Shown one piece after another: positions 10,713 to 21,934 of a stretch of 64,000 nt of DNA. The position numbers and the translations under genes were made by a program. The notes beneath the pieces were generated by a model, which searched no databases, was not told the DNA's origin, and saw nothing but the letters and a program-made list of their open reading frames with translations. Origin of the DNA: Odiellus spinosus (Eukaryota; Arthropoda; Arachnida; Opiliones; Phalangiidae); the NCBI GenBank assembly GCA_963920705.1, contig OY987232.1, positions 18,265,942-18,329,941 of the forward strand, read 5' to 3'. Each line of letters opens with the position of its first letter. Positions within the stretch are counted from its first letter, which is position 1.

Positions 10713-12181
10713 CAGTGTTGGATAAAATACTGCACTTTCGGTATTTAAAATAAAATACTAAATACTCCGACGATTAAGTATTTAAAATAAAATACTTAAA
10801 AAAAGTATTTTAAAATACTAAATACTTAAAATACTGTAATGTTAAGGTCTAGTGAAAGGCATGGTCCCAGACCGACTCTTCATCCTCGTAGCACTGGAAT
10901 TCTTATTGCTACTTCAATACCATTATGGTCAGTCCTCCTAAATCTGAACGCTTCTATTTCTGAACACTTTCATTTAAAAATGTATAACTTAAATTTGGTT
11001 GGGTCTGTTTAAAGATGGAAGAGCTCATTTTGTAGATTAAGAAAGGGGTTATTCGCGGAACGCAGCTTCAACACTCTAGAAAAAGACCCGAAGAAGATAC
11101 GACACTAATTAGCCAACCGCGATAATTAGCCTAATTAATTAGACCGTTTTCAAGGGAATGTTTCCCTATACGGCCCAGGAAATAAGGTTTTAGGAACTTC
11201 GGAAAAAATCGTGGACCAACGCGCTCGATTTTGTCGTAAAGTTTGAGTTTCTCGCTACAAAATAAACTTCTTAAATTTTAAAATATATCCAAGAATTTCA
11301 AATTCAGAACTGTGCGAAATCAAACTTGGGAACACGCATTAATATATTTGAGAAACTGCAAAACTTGCCATTTGAAGGAACCATATCGAAACGAGAAATG
11401 AGTGTCACCAATGGATTTCTTGGCCGAATTTACCGAGGAAAGGCGGAATTAGCGCGCTCGAGCCAGTATTTGCGAAGTTATCGACGATTTCCTTTGAAAT
11501 AAGGATTCCTTTACGGTTTCTATATATACACAAGCAATGCCTAATTTTTAAATCGCCGATAACTTTGCAAATACTGGCTCGAGTGCGCTAATTCCGCCTC
11601 TCCTTTGGTAAATTCAGCCAAGAAATCCATTGGTGACACTCATTTCTCGATTCGAGGTACGCGAGTGGTTCCTTTTGCAAATCTGGGATTTTTATAATGT
11701 ATAGCTATAAGATTGTCAGATTTAGAAGTAGGGGGTGTTTAGAATTCGAATCGTTCGTTCAGAAGTAGAAGCGGCTATTGCCGTTTAAAACCGCATCCGC
11801 GTCAAAAGTACTCTTCATGGAATGATGAAAACTAGCGCAACGGGTGCGCGACTATACACACTTAATATTAGATAATTAATTTCGTCGCTAACAATTCCAG
11901 AGCAATCGAGATCTCGGATTTCTTAAAAAGCGTTCAGAGATAGGCGACCCTACCCTACCGGCGTTAGCCGGAATTTTTCAAGCGTGCATCTTGATGATGT
12001 TTTTTCACGGACAATTTAGTTGTACGGAGATTTTTCGATAAATAAAGTATTTCGCTAATAATATTTAGTATTTTGTTTAAAATAGTAAAAAAATGAATTT
12101 AAAATAAAATACTAAATACATTTATTTAAAAGTATTTGAAATAAAATACAAAATACTTAAAATGTATACTACCCAACACTG
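10713..12181. mobile_element. Non-autonomous hAT-like element in the palindrome spacer
   Basis: Termini CAGTGTTGG...CCAACACTG are flanked by the perfect 8-bp duplication GCCGAATT (10705-10712 and 12182-12189). An 8-bp duplication with CAG-type ends is characteristic of hAT transposons. Subterminal regions are rich in 'aaatactaaatac' words. I see no transposase. Gene D/E spacer DNA at 6355-6362 shows the empty site, with one GCCGAATT in the same context. Confidence 0.85.
11356..11690. repeat. Inverted repeat nested in the hAT-like element
   Basis: The left arm (about 11390-11490) contains 'gagtgtcaccaatggatttc' and 'gctcgagccagtatttgc'. The right arm (about 11548-11670) contains their reverse complements. 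The loop is about 60 bases. It is either a nested foldback element or part of the host element's core. Confidence 0.6.
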
Positions 12182-12304
12182 GCCGAATTCTAACCCAATT
12201 CATCTTTCAGAAATTAAATTAAGAGCTAAAATCTTGCCTAAAACAGTTCGTATACAAACCAGGAATACCTGGAAATATCAGGGAAATTTATGAAAGCGTC
12301 AAAA

Positions 12305-12668
12305 CTTGATTATTAAAGGGAAAAATTACAAACAAACATTAAACTGGAAATCAATTTAAAACTTACCGGGAAAATAGGCTTAGCTGGATTCATGAAGATC
12401 ACGAAATTCTTGGCGTTGGTGGATCAACGACCAATGAGCAAAGGCCCGTTTTTATGGCGAGATCTCCGCGAGTTTATAAATAAACATTTGATTGGTCGCT
12501 GAGGCATCAACGCGAGAAAATTCAGGATCTTCGTGAATCGAGCTATGCCAATTTCCAGATAAGTTTTAAATTTTATTTCTCGGTTGACGTTTTTTTCGTA
12601 ATTCTTTTTCTACTGGTAGATTAGGCCTAATCACGCGTTAGTTTCATTCTCCCTTTAACTTGATAATA
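12305..12668. mobile_element. TTAA-family hairpin MITE in the palindrome spacer
   Basis: It begins 'attaaagggaaaaa' and ends 'gtttcattctccctttaa'. Opposed inner blocks include 'taggcttagctggattcatg' near 12377 and 'gtagattaggcctaatcac' near 12615. No coding sequence. Confidence 0.55.
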
Positions 12669-13253
12669 AAAAGCTGAAGGTGAGGCAGCTGAACTCAATA
12701 TTTTTATTCGGGTTTTTCAAAACATTTGTTTTTTTGAACCTGGTAAAAAATTTTTAAATTTCCTTGGACGCAAATTCTGAATATAAGAATCTATTCACTT
12801 TAATCTCTCGCAGTTTCCCTTTAAATATCTCGCGATTTCTTAGAAAATTTTAAATATTATTTACGCGTAATTCGAGAGAACTTTGATAACTATTTTATTA
12901 TTCATATTTTTTACCAAAAACAAAAATATCGCGAATCGAAAGCTCCGTTAAAAAGGGGGGCCGAAACGATGATTGAAACATTAAATATGTCTTTTCTATG
13001 TGGGGATGGCGACTCCCAAATGAAAGAAAATAGACATGATTTTAGTTATTTTTCTAAGAAGTTCATTTGATTAGATAAGTTATTTTTTAAGTTTCCAAGA
13101 AGCGAAATCTTGGTATTAATTTCAGTTAAGAGTTCATTACTCGATTCGAGACTAATTTGCGGATAAGAGTTCTTCGTATCGGATTGATACTTAATGTTAA
13201 TCTTCAGATTATAAAAGTAGTTCGATGCGAATGATCTTGACCGGGGGAAATAG

Positions 13254-13377
13254 TATAAATAGACAGAAGGGTCCTCCTAAAGAGCATATCCATCGACGTC
13301 TCGCATCCTAACAAGACCAAGTCAGACTAGTTTCATTTAAAACTCAACTTCTTTCAATTGGAACATCGTTCAAACGA
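13254..13377 (+). promoter_or_regulatory. Promoter and non-coding exon 1 of gene G
   Basis: TATAAATAG at 13254-13262 after the G-rich box; exon 1 ends at 13377 before GTAAGTTG; exon 2 begins at 13763 after TTTCAG. Confidence 0.7.
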
Positions 13378-13775
13378 GTAAGTTGAAATTGCAATCCATC
13401 GGCTACTCCTTTCCAAGGAAAGCTTTCTATTAGCTAGTACTTCTTTCCAAGGAAAGGTTTATATTGGCTGCTCTAAATTTGTGGGTACTGCAGCTAATAT
13501 TTATACAATGCCTAAAGGGAAATTTGGGCCAATCGTGTTATTTCGGCCTTCAACAGCGCTTGTAATGCCCAAACATTAAAAGAATAGGCCGGGGTTTGAC
13601 GCCCAAGATCTTGGCCATCAAATATCGGCGTATTCTTTTTATGTCAGGAGACCCAAAACGCGTCTAAAAATTCAAAAGCTGTTCCATTTTTAGCTCCAAG
13701 TTTCCCTTTAAATCACTCTTAAAATTGGCCGACGCGTTGCCTCACGATACGAATTATTTCAGATTAAAATCCACA

Positions 13776-14139
13776 ATGAACAAAGTTATTTTCCTGGCTC
13801 TCGTCGTTCTCTTGATTGGCTGTTCCGAAATAGGTCAGTACATAATTGCAGTTTTAATAATCGTGTTTACTTCATACGCGGGCTGAAAAGTCATTTTTGG
13901 ATGTAACCCTTTTGATGTATATATATTTTTCGAAATATAATATTTTCGGGTCTAAGAAAGCTGAACTTATTACTCTTAATAAGGAAATTAATTATTTCGT
14001 AGGAATGAAACTCGTGGCAGCAACTCATGGTTGTCCAAACAACCCAGCCGAATGCGATATCTATTGTAAAGCTCAGTCTCCCGATTATGTTGGTTCCTGC
14101 ATTGAAAGTTATTGCCGATGCACGGATATTAAAAACTAA
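13776..14139 (+). CDS. Defensin-like secreted peptide G
   Basis: Coding exons 13776-13833 and 14003-14139, phase 1. The predicted peptide is the same as that of F, its mirror twin, including the L-V-V-L-L-I-G signal variant and the C-x6-C-x3-C-x10-C-x4-C-x-C framework. Polyadenylation signals lie at 14192-14197 and 14203-14208. The matching flanks on both sides show that this came from the inverted duplication rather than convergence. Confidence 0.87.
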
Positions 14140-14599
14140 TAGGCTTTCGTGAATCCATGATCCAAATACTTCTATTTTCAATCAAAAATGTAATAAAAAT
14201 TCAATAAATACGAATCTATTCAAAGCGCAACGTTCGCTCTTCGTTCCATTTCCTTTAATCGCTACTTTCGGAGTCCGCGTAACTTTATATTTGGATAAGA
14301 GTTAACTTAAAAATGAACTAAATCACAAAAATGTCGTATCAAAGAAGAATTATTTGATGTTTATATTATTTTTTTCAATTTTGGTTAGTTTGCGTGAACG
14401 TATCAAATAGTTTGAATATATAAATAACATAGGCCTCTTAAATAAACGACCCACCCAATTGTGAAATAAAATGATTGGCCCGATTTTGCCCAATGCCGAA
14501 TTATAAATCAACCTTTACAATTAAAATTAAGCGCTGAAATCTGGCCTAAAACATTTTATATACAAACCAGGAATACCTGGAAATATCAGGAAATATAAG

Positions 14600-14975
14600 T
14601 AGGCCTACTCAATTATATTCCTTACCGTTTAAATAGGCGTAATTCTCCAGTTAAAGATAATTATGAACAAATATTAAACTAGAAATCAATTTAAAACTCG
14701 CCCGGGAAATAGTCTTACTTGGATTCGTGTAGATCTTGACCAATGAGCAAAGACCCGTCCTTAAGGCGAGATCTCCGTGAGAATTCCAATGTCATTCTAT
14801 GGGTCGCTAACATATCAATGAGAAGAAATTCAAGATCTCCATGAATCCGGCTAAGCCTACTTTCCGGGTAAGTTTTAAGTTTATTTCTAGTTCATTATTT
14901 GTTCGTAACTTTTATTGCCGGTGGATTAGGACTATTTGAACTTGTTACATCGCATTCTCTTCTAAAGTAAACTGA
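14600..14975. mobile_element. TTAA-family hairpin MITE, mirror copy in the G/H spacer
   Basis: The inverted counterpart of the element at 8262-8640. It sits in the convergent spacer between G and H (14210-15070), which otherwise holds no feature that I can see. Confidence 0.5.
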
Positions 14976-15168
14976 TAATAGCTGATTATGATTCACTATT
15001 CTACAAATTATAAAAGTCATTCCGACTCCGAAATCAAAAAGATTTTCGGAAACTAATATTCCTTTTTCAATATATTCATATTTATTGAAAACCCAAAAAC
15101 AAATTACATTTTCATTCGTGTTTTTGTAAATTTCCAAAAGTATTTGGATCAAAGATATACGAAAGAAT

Positions 15169-15466
15169 TCAACGTAAGAATAGGCATTTACAAAGATCTC
15201 CAAGGCAGATACCATTAACACGATATTCATTTTCACAATAGTTATTGCATGCCTGTTCGTCGTCTGGACAACCATGATCCCCTGCCACGAGTTTCATTCC
15301 TACGAAATAATTCATTTGCTTATTGAGAAGTAATACGCGATTAGTTCATTTTTAGATTTCTTCGACCCGAAAATATGATATTTAGTAAAACTGCGATTAT
15401 GTACAGACCTATTTCGGAACAGCCGATCAAGAGAACGAAGAGAGCCAGGAAAATAACTTTGTTCAT
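15169..15466 (-). CDS. Defensin-like secreted peptide H
   Basis: Minus-strand coding exons 15466-15409 and 15299-15169 (stop TGA), phase 1. The mature peptide is the same as that of E (G-D-H-G-C-P-D-D-E start, G-I-C motif, net charge about -4). Unlike E, its 5'UTR exon, donor and acceptor (CTTTCAG above 15479) are intact, so H is the likelier expressed copy. The polyadenylation signal lies near 15087-15082. Confidence 0.86.
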
Positions 15467-15570
15467 TGTGGATTTTAATCTGAAAGAATTCCTATTGAAA
15501 TGTATGGCAAGATATCAGGCAATATTAAGAGTTATTATGAAAATTAGACGAAGTACCCAGATAGTTAGAG

Positions 15571-15848
15571 CAGCCAATGGAAAGCTTTCCTTGGAAAGAA
15601 GTGGCCAATGGAAAGCTTTCCTTGGAAAGAAGTGGCCAATGGAAAGCTTTCCTTGGAAAGAAGTGGCCAATGGAAAGCTTTCCTTGGAAAGAAGTGGCCA
15701 ATGGAAAGCTTTCCTTGGAAAGAAGTGGCCAATGGAAAGCTTTCCTTGGAAAGAAGTGGCCAATGGAAAGCTTTCCTTGGAAAGAAGTGGCCAATGGAAA
15801 ACTTTCCTTGGAAAGAAGTGGCCAATGGAAAACTTTCCTTAGAAATGA
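15571..15848. repeat. 31-bp minisatellite in the 5'UTR intron of gene H
   Basis: About nine copies of a 31-bp unit (core ggccaatggaaagctttcct), nearly identical, with the last ones carrying g-to-a changes. Other cluster genes have one or two copies of the same word at this place. Because 31 is not a multiple of three it leaves several frames open on both strands; those open frames are not genes. Confidence 0.9.
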
Positions 15849-15930
15849 GTAATCGATGGATTAAGCTTTCCTTTCGTATAGCTAAGCCTTGATATTTGAA
15901 CAACGAATAATTAGAGTGAAAACAACTTAC

Positions 15931-16075
15931 TCGTTTGAACGATGTTCCAATTGAATGAAGTTGAGTTTTAAAAAAAACTAGTCCGACTTGGTCTTGTAAG
16001 GATGCGAGCCGTGGATGGATATGCTCTTTAGGAGGACCCTTCTGTCTATTTATATTATTTCCCCCGGTCAAGATC
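15931..16075 (-). promoter_or_regulatory. Promoter and non-coding exon 1 of gene H
   Basis: The TATA region is at 16054-16046 (context AATATAAATAG rather than AGTATAAATAG); exon 1 ends at 15931 at a GTAAGTTG donor. Confidence 0.68.
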
Positions 16076-16590
16076 ATTCGCATCGAACTACTTTTATCGA
16101 ATGATGATTAACATTAAGTATTAATCCGATACGAAGAACTCTTATCCGCAAATTAGTCTCGAATCGAGTAATGAACTCTTAACTGAAATTAATATCAAGA
16201 TTTCGCTTCTTGGAAACTTCATAATAACTTATCTAATCAAAGTTTAAATTTCCTAGAAAAATAACCACTTTAGGAATCGCCATCCCCAACTTCGTATAAG
16301 AGAAGACATATTTAATATTTCAATCATCGTTTCGGCCCCCCTTTTTAACGGAGCTTTCGATTCGCGATATTTTTGTTTTTGGTAAAAAATATGAATAATA
16401 AAATAGTTATCAAAATTCTCTCGAATTACGCGTAAATAATATTTAAAATTTTCCAAGAAATCGCGAGATATTTAAAGGGAAACTGCGAGAGATTAAAGTG
16501 AATAGATTCTTATATTCAGAATTTGCGCCAAAAAAAAATTTCTTTTTACCAGGTTTGAAAAACTTGAATAAAAACATTGACAATAGATTC
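16076..16590. other. Spacer between genes H and I
   Basis: The conserved upstream spacer of H, followed by the third copy of the shared spacer repeat (16305-16560). H has no head-to-head partner; gene I begins its 3' end here instead. Confidence 0.55.
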
Positions 16591-16689
16591 ATGTTTATTG
16601 AAAAAATATTTTTTGGTTACATATTTGATTCGTGTTATTGAAAATGGCCAAAAGTATTTGGATCAGAGATTAGCGAAAGGATATTCGTT

Positions 16690-17055
16690 TCAAGTAGGAG
16701 TGCATACGCAAGCATCTCCATAGCAGTAACCATGACCAACAGAAAGTAAAAACTCATGCTGACAATAGTCAAAGCATTCCTGGCTGTTGCCTGGACAACC
16801 ATGATCACTAGCTGCCACGAGTTTCATTCCTACGAAATAATTCATTCGCTTATTGAGAGTAATACGCGATAAGTTCAAGTTTAGATATGATATTTAGTAA
16901 AAAAAAATATCTAAAAGGCTGAAATTCCTAAATTGAACTTTTCTTCCGCTTGCTCATAAACTACACACGATTAGTAAAACTAAATTTATGTACTGACCTA
17001 TTTCGGAACAGCCAATCAAGAGAACGAAGAGAGCCAGGAAAATAACCTTGTTCAT
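16690..17055 (-). CDS. Defensin-like secreted peptide I
   Basis: Minus-strand coding exons 17055-16998 and 16829-16690, phase 1. The mature domain begins G-M-K-L-V-A-A-S-D-H-G-C-P-G-N-S; spacing is C-x6-C-x3-C-x12-C-x4-C-x-C with G-Y-C. Net charge is about -4. The polyadenylation signal is at 16599-16594. Its 5'UTR intron has been split by a 2.6-kb transposable element at 17259-19833, which moves the promoter almost 3 kb away. It is closely related to the partial gene A. Confidence 0.84.
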
Positions 17056-17258
17056 CGTGGATTTTAATCTGAAATAATTTCTATTGAAATTAATCAGAAA
17101 AATTTAAAACTAATTTAAGCGTATATTAGATAAGGTACGCGAAAATTTAAAGCAGCCAATAGAAAGCTTTCCTTGGAAGGAAGTAGCCAATAGAAAGCGT
17201 GAGGTACCGATGGATCAAGCTTTCCTTTCGTATGTTTAAGCCTTGATATTAGAACAAC

Positions 17259-19363
17259 CAGAAGCCGATGAAACCCTCCTTTGAAGTCTACTACTCTAAT
17301 GCTCCTCTCTGTATGGGTAAAATTCCCAATTTTACGAGATCGGAGGGGTCCTACTTCATACCCCCCTGTCTACGGAAAATTGGAAATTCTCTCTCTCCAC
17401 ATACGACGACGTTTTTTTGACGAACTCCGAGGCTGTTAGAGATATTCGCTCGACGAACTCCCGCTCCAAAAATATATACCGTTAGGAGGCGTACGAATCG
17501 CGCTTTTTACCTCTGTCCTGATCGTGTGTGTGTGTGTGTGGGTGTGTGTGTGTGTCCGTCGTTCGCCGTGTTCGCAATTACGTCATCGCAAGAAAATTCT
17601 ATTTTAGTTCAAAACTCTTCTCATAGGTGGCGGTACAATTTCCAAATTCTGAAATTTTCATTTCAAATAAAATCTCTCACAGGAGGTCTCCCTCCCAGTC
17701 ACTGTCCGCGCTCGACGCTGTTAACTTTTGGGATAGCCATGCCAACGCGCTAGCGGTTATGCTATAAGTACATGGTAGAATCTGAGATAAAAACATCTTA
17801 AATCTGTGATAGGTGCTTTACGGAAGCCAGGCCGTGTAATAGTAGCGTCGCGTATAATTCTTTATATATGTATCCAATTAAAAAAAAAAATTTAAAAGCT
17901 TATTACTCGTAATTTACATTATAAAATAAAATATTACTAGTCTTAAACGATCATAATATAATATTCAAATTTAATTATATTTATTAAATTAATTTGACGT
18001 TAACTTTTTGTCACAGGTGACGCTAGATTAGTAGGAAGTAGGACTACAGCAGTATAACGAAATAAAGGCGTACGGTTTTTTTAAAAACTTTAATTATGCT
18101 TGATTTAAATTCTATAATAATTAGTTCTAGTCCTCTCTCAAAAAATCATATTTAAATTTAATTATTTTGTAAATTAACTTTCTATCTGTAAGCATGGAAT
18201 AATTAGTAGCTTATGCTGTAGGTGACACTAGTTTCCCTCGAACTCGGCTTAAAGCTTACCTTAATACCTTTCAGTCAAGGAAGGTCAAACTCATTAAGTC
18301 ATTTTCTATAATTTGTTTAATCACATCATTCTCTTTAATTCAGTCTTAGGTTTAAATTAATTAATAATAAATAATCTAGAAATTCAGTTGTGTTTATTCT
18401 TGTAAAATCCATTTCAACTACAATTTGTTTAATCATAGTTAATTGAATTCTATCATCATTACGTTTAATTTAGTCCTATAGCTTGAAAATAATTTAATTA
18501 TGGTTTTATTGTTTTACTTTTGGTTAGAATAATTTTAATTTAAGATAAACTTCAACTATTATGTATCTGTAAAATAACAGAGGCTCGAAAATTAAGGTAG
18601 GTATGGCGCGTCCGTGCTTGCACGGAGCATGGGGTCTCTTCGTAGAATATTCGACTCTTTCGAGAGAGTGAAAATAAAACTAAACATGACCATGTAGCTG
18701 AATACGTCGCTCCTATTTTTAATTGTCATTAGAATTTCACTAATTATTTTAATACGATTTTTTCGTATCATTTATGCTTAATAAAATAGTATTAGTCTTC
18801 TTCTATCATAATATCATATTTAAATTTAATTTCATTTTGGAAATAAATATGATGTAAACGTTCTACCAACAGGTGACACTAGTTTCATCGTGTAAATAGT
18901 GTAGCGGCAAAAGTAACCTTATAGCAAAAAGTGTGCCACTCCTCTTTCTTATTTTAACCCAAAAATTATAAAATAAATTTTTAACATCGTCTACCTGGTT
19001 TCATTAGTTTTCTTGTTATTTTAATACGATTTTTTCGTATCATTTATGCTTAATAAAATAGTATTAGTCTTCTGCTATCATAATATCATATTTAAATTTC
19101 ATTTTATTTTGTAAATAAATATGCTGTAACTTTCTACCAGCAGGTGACATAAGTTTCATCGTGTAGTGTAGCGGCAAAAGTAACCTTATAGCAAGAAGTG
19201 TGCCACTCCTATTTCTTATTTTATATATATATATATATTTTAAATATAAGGTAAGATTATACTTTGAGTGGGATCAGCTGTAACAGGCGTAATTCACCGC
19301 CTATCTATCGGAAACTATTTTATAGTATATATCAGACCTTGACGACTTCCGGAAACCAAAAAA

Positions 19364-19394
<31 letters not shown>

Positions 19395-19833
19395 CAGTTT
19401 TTTTTTTCAGTTTTTTTTACATGGGTTAGGTTGGGTTGGGTTAGGTTAGGTTAGGTTAGGTCCCACCAAAAAAAAAAAAAAAAAAAAAAAAAATGTAAAA
19501 ACCTACCAAATAATTATTTATTTTTTATTTTTTTTTTTTTTTGGTTTCCGGAAGTCGTCAAGGTCTGACATATACTATAAAAATAGTTTCCGGTAGATAG
19601 GAAGTGAATTACGCCTCTTACGGCTGATCCCACTCAAAGTATAATCATACCTATTATAAAATCAATTTTTAACATCGACTACCTGGTTTCATTAGTTTTC
19701 TTAATTACAATTAGACTTGGGACGAGGAGAGGTAATATTTTGGTTTCCCAACTTGTTGAAACTAATCCATACAGAGAGAGGTAGACAAGACCCGGGAGTA
19801 ATAGACTTCAAAGGAGGGTTTCATCGGCTTCTG
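17259..19833. mobile_element. 2.6-kb member of the CAGAAGCC MITE family (7-bp TSD)
   Basis: The ends CAGAAGCCGATGAAACCCTC...GAGGGTTTCATCGGCTTCTG are flanked by the perfect 7-bp duplication GAACAAC (17252-17258, 19834-19840). It is much longer than its 324-338-bp relatives. The extra interior holds a (GT)n tract at about 17524-17556, two copies of a block with 'gtgtagcggcaaaagtaacc' near 18898 and 19155, and a nested inverted-repeat element. No transposase-like open frame is seen. Confidence 0.85.
19250..19651. mobile_element. Nested inverted-repeat element with (TTAGG)n core
   Basis: Arms of about 110 bases (19250-19362 and 19542-19651) are near-perfect inverted copies starting 'attatactttgagtgggatc'. 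The loop is long poly-T, then a short run of TTAGG and TTGGG units (about 19424-19461, ending in four perfect TTAGG units), then poly-A. No coding sequence. Confidence 0.75.
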
Positions 19834-19863
19834 GAACAACGAATTCAAATGAAAACAAGTTAC

Positions 19864-19975
19864 TTGTTAGAACGATGTTCCAATTGAAAGAAGTTGAGTA
19901 ATGATGCGAGCCGTGGATGGATATGCTCTTTAGGAGGACCCTTCTGTCTATTTATACTATTTCCCCCGGTCAAGA
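19864..19975 (-). promoter_or_regulatory. Promoter and non-coding exon 1 of gene I
   Basis: TATA box at 19956-19948. The leader is shorter than in siblings (a piece around 'tcatttaaaac...gaccaagt' is absent), and the donor reads CAA|GTAACT instead of CGA|GTAAGT, so splicing may be weaker. Confidence 0.6.
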
Positions 19976-20564
19976 TCATTTCCATCGAACTACTTTTATT
20001 CTCTGAAGATTAACATTAAGTATCAATCCGATACGAAGAACTCTTATCCGCAACGTGCTCGAATCGAGTAATAAAGTCTTAACTGAAATTAATACCAAGA
20101 TTTCGCTTCTTGGAAACTTATAAAATACATTATCTAATCAAAGCTTAAATTTTCTAGAAAATAAACCAAAAAACATGTTTACTTTCTTTCATTCGGAATC
20201 GCCATCCTCAACTTCGTAATAGAGAATTTTCAATCAATTATTGGACATTTATTTGATGTTTAAATTATTTTCTAAAGTTAATTTAACTTCTTTGTTACGA
20301 AGTTGAGGATGGCGATTCCGAAGATGACAGAAAGAAAACATTTTTTTTTTTTTGGTGTTGTTTTCTAAGAATTTTTTTTGATTAGATAAGTTATTTTATA
20401 AGTTTCCAAGAAGCGAAATCTTGATATTAATTTCAGTTCAGAGTTCATTCCTCGACTCGAGACTAATTTGCGGATAAGAGTTCTTCGTATCGGATTAATA
20501 CTTAATGTTAATCTTCATTCGATAAAAGTAGTTCGATGCGAATGATCTTGACCGGGGGAAATAG

Positions 20565-20688
20565 TATAAATAGACAGAAGGGTCCTCCTAAAGAGCATAT
20601 CCATCCACGGCTCGCATCCTTACAAGACCAAGTCGGACTAGTTTCATTTAAAACTCAACTTCTTTCAATTGGAACATCGTTCAAACGA
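20565..20688 (+). promoter_or_regulatory. Promoter and non-coding exon 1 of gene J
   Basis: TATAAATAG at 20565-20573 follows the G-rich box; exon 1 ends at 20688 before GTAAGTTG; exon 2 begins at 20909 after TTTCAG. The I and J TATA boxes are only about 0.6 kb apart. Confidence 0.72.
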
Positions 20689-20921
20689 GTAAGTTGTTTT
20701 CATTTGAATTATTCTTTGTTCAAATATCAAGGCTTAGATATACGAAAGGAAAGCTTAACCCATCGGATACTCCTTCCAAATTAAGAAAAGCTTTCTGTTA
20801 GCTACTTCTTTCCAGTGAAAGCTGCTATAAATTTGTGGGTACTTTAGCAAATATACGCTTAAATTAGTTTTAAATTTTCCCAATTAACTTCAATAGGAAT
20901 TATTTCAGATTAAAATCCACA

Positions 20922-21295
20922 ATGAACAAAGTTATTTTCCTGGCTCTCTTCGTTCTCTTGATTGGCTGTTCCGAAATAGGTCAGTACATAAATTTAGTTT
21001 TACTAATCCTGTTTAGTTTACGAGCGGGTGGAACAAAAGTTTGAAAGTCATTTTAGAATATAACACTTTTCGAAATATTATCATATTTTCTGGTTTAAGA
21101 AATCTAAAAATGAACTTATCGCGTATTACTCTCAATAAGCAAATTAATTATTTCGTAGGAATGAAACTCGTGGCAGGGGATCATGGTTGTCCATACAACC
21201 CACAGGAATGCGATGACTATTGTAGTGGTAGAAATGCTCCAAATGAAGATTCTGGTTACTGCAATGGAGATGATTGCATATGCGTGCATAATTGA
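20922..21295 (+). CDS. Defensin-like secreted peptide J
   Basis: Coding exons 20922-20979 and 21159-21295, phase 1. The mature domain begins G-M-K-L-V-A-G-D-H-G-C-P-Y-N-P; spacing is C-x6-C-x3-C-x12-C-x4-C-x-C with G-Y-C. It is the most acidic member, with a net charge of about -6 and two Asp pairs. The polyadenylation signal is at 21388-21393. All splice signals are consensus-like, making J one of the cleanest models in the cluster. Confidence 0.88.
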
Positions 21296-21399
21296 AACGA
21301 ATATCCTTTCGTAAAACTCTGATCCAAACACTTTCGACCATTTTCAATAACAATAATCAAATATGTAACACAAAAAACTATTTTTTCAATAAATACGAA

Positions 21400-21850
21400 T
21401 CTATTCAAATCTATTCCCTTAATTTTTTTTTCCTCACTAAAAACATAAATATCAGGGAAACTAAATTGTCATCAGTCAGAGAAATTAATGGAAGCGCGAG
21501 TACTTGATTATTAAGGGATAATAAATTTAAAATTTACCCTGGAAATAGACTTAGCTGGATTTGGGGTGATCTTGACCAATGAGCAATGACCGGTCGTTAA
21601 GGCGAGATCTCTGTAAGACTTCCAATAACATTCGATTGTTCGCTGACCCTTGAACTCGGAGAAATTCAAGATCTCCACGAATCCAGCTAAGCCTCTTTTC
21701 CGGATAAGTTTTAAATATTTTATTTAAGTAAACTGATAATAGCTGGCTATAATTCGATATTCTACAAATTAGAAAAGTTTTTCGCACTCCGAAATCAAAA
21801 AGATTTTCGGAAAGGTAGAGAGGAATAGCAAACGTTCCGCTTTGAATAGA
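21400..21850. other. Spacer between convergent genes J and K
   Basis: It contains a degraded TTAA-family hairpin MITE (about 21490-21720) with the 'tagacttagctggattt' and 'atccagctaagcct' opposed words. No gene is seen; the open frames on the minus strand here are repeat-derived. Confidence 0.5.
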
Positions 21851-21934
21851 TTCGTATTTATTGAAAAACAAAAAAAGAAATTACATTTTGATTTGTGTTT
21901 TTGAAAATGCCCAAATGTATTAGGATAATTGTTA

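Larger units (their letters stand above)
7240..16290. repeat. Large palindrome carrying genes E-F and G-H
   Basis: Arms of roughly 3.3-3.5 kb (about 7.24-10.56 and 12.73-16.28 kb) are inverted copies. Mirror pairs: stop of E (8067) with stop of H (15169), and stop of F (9097) with stop of G (14139); both put the centre near 11618. The 381 bases at 7961-8341 and 14895-15275 translate to the same 126-residue open frame, and mature exons of F and G give the same peptide. The outer ends diverge more: E lost exon 1, and H gained a minisatellite. The spacer contains a hAT-like insertion. Confidence 0.85.

Noticed and set aside
15571-15848. 31-bp repeat array as a CRISPR
   Set aside because: Units are directly adjacent with no spacers, and the DNA is eukaryotic; it is a minisatellite.
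20536-20784. Recurrent open frame starting M-R-M-I-L-T-G-G-N (also at 269, 2107, 15565 and 22933) as a conserved protein gene
   Set aside because: Its start lies upstream of the TATA box and it runs through the non-coding leader and splice donor of the peptide genes. Its conservation is explained by the promoter and leader.
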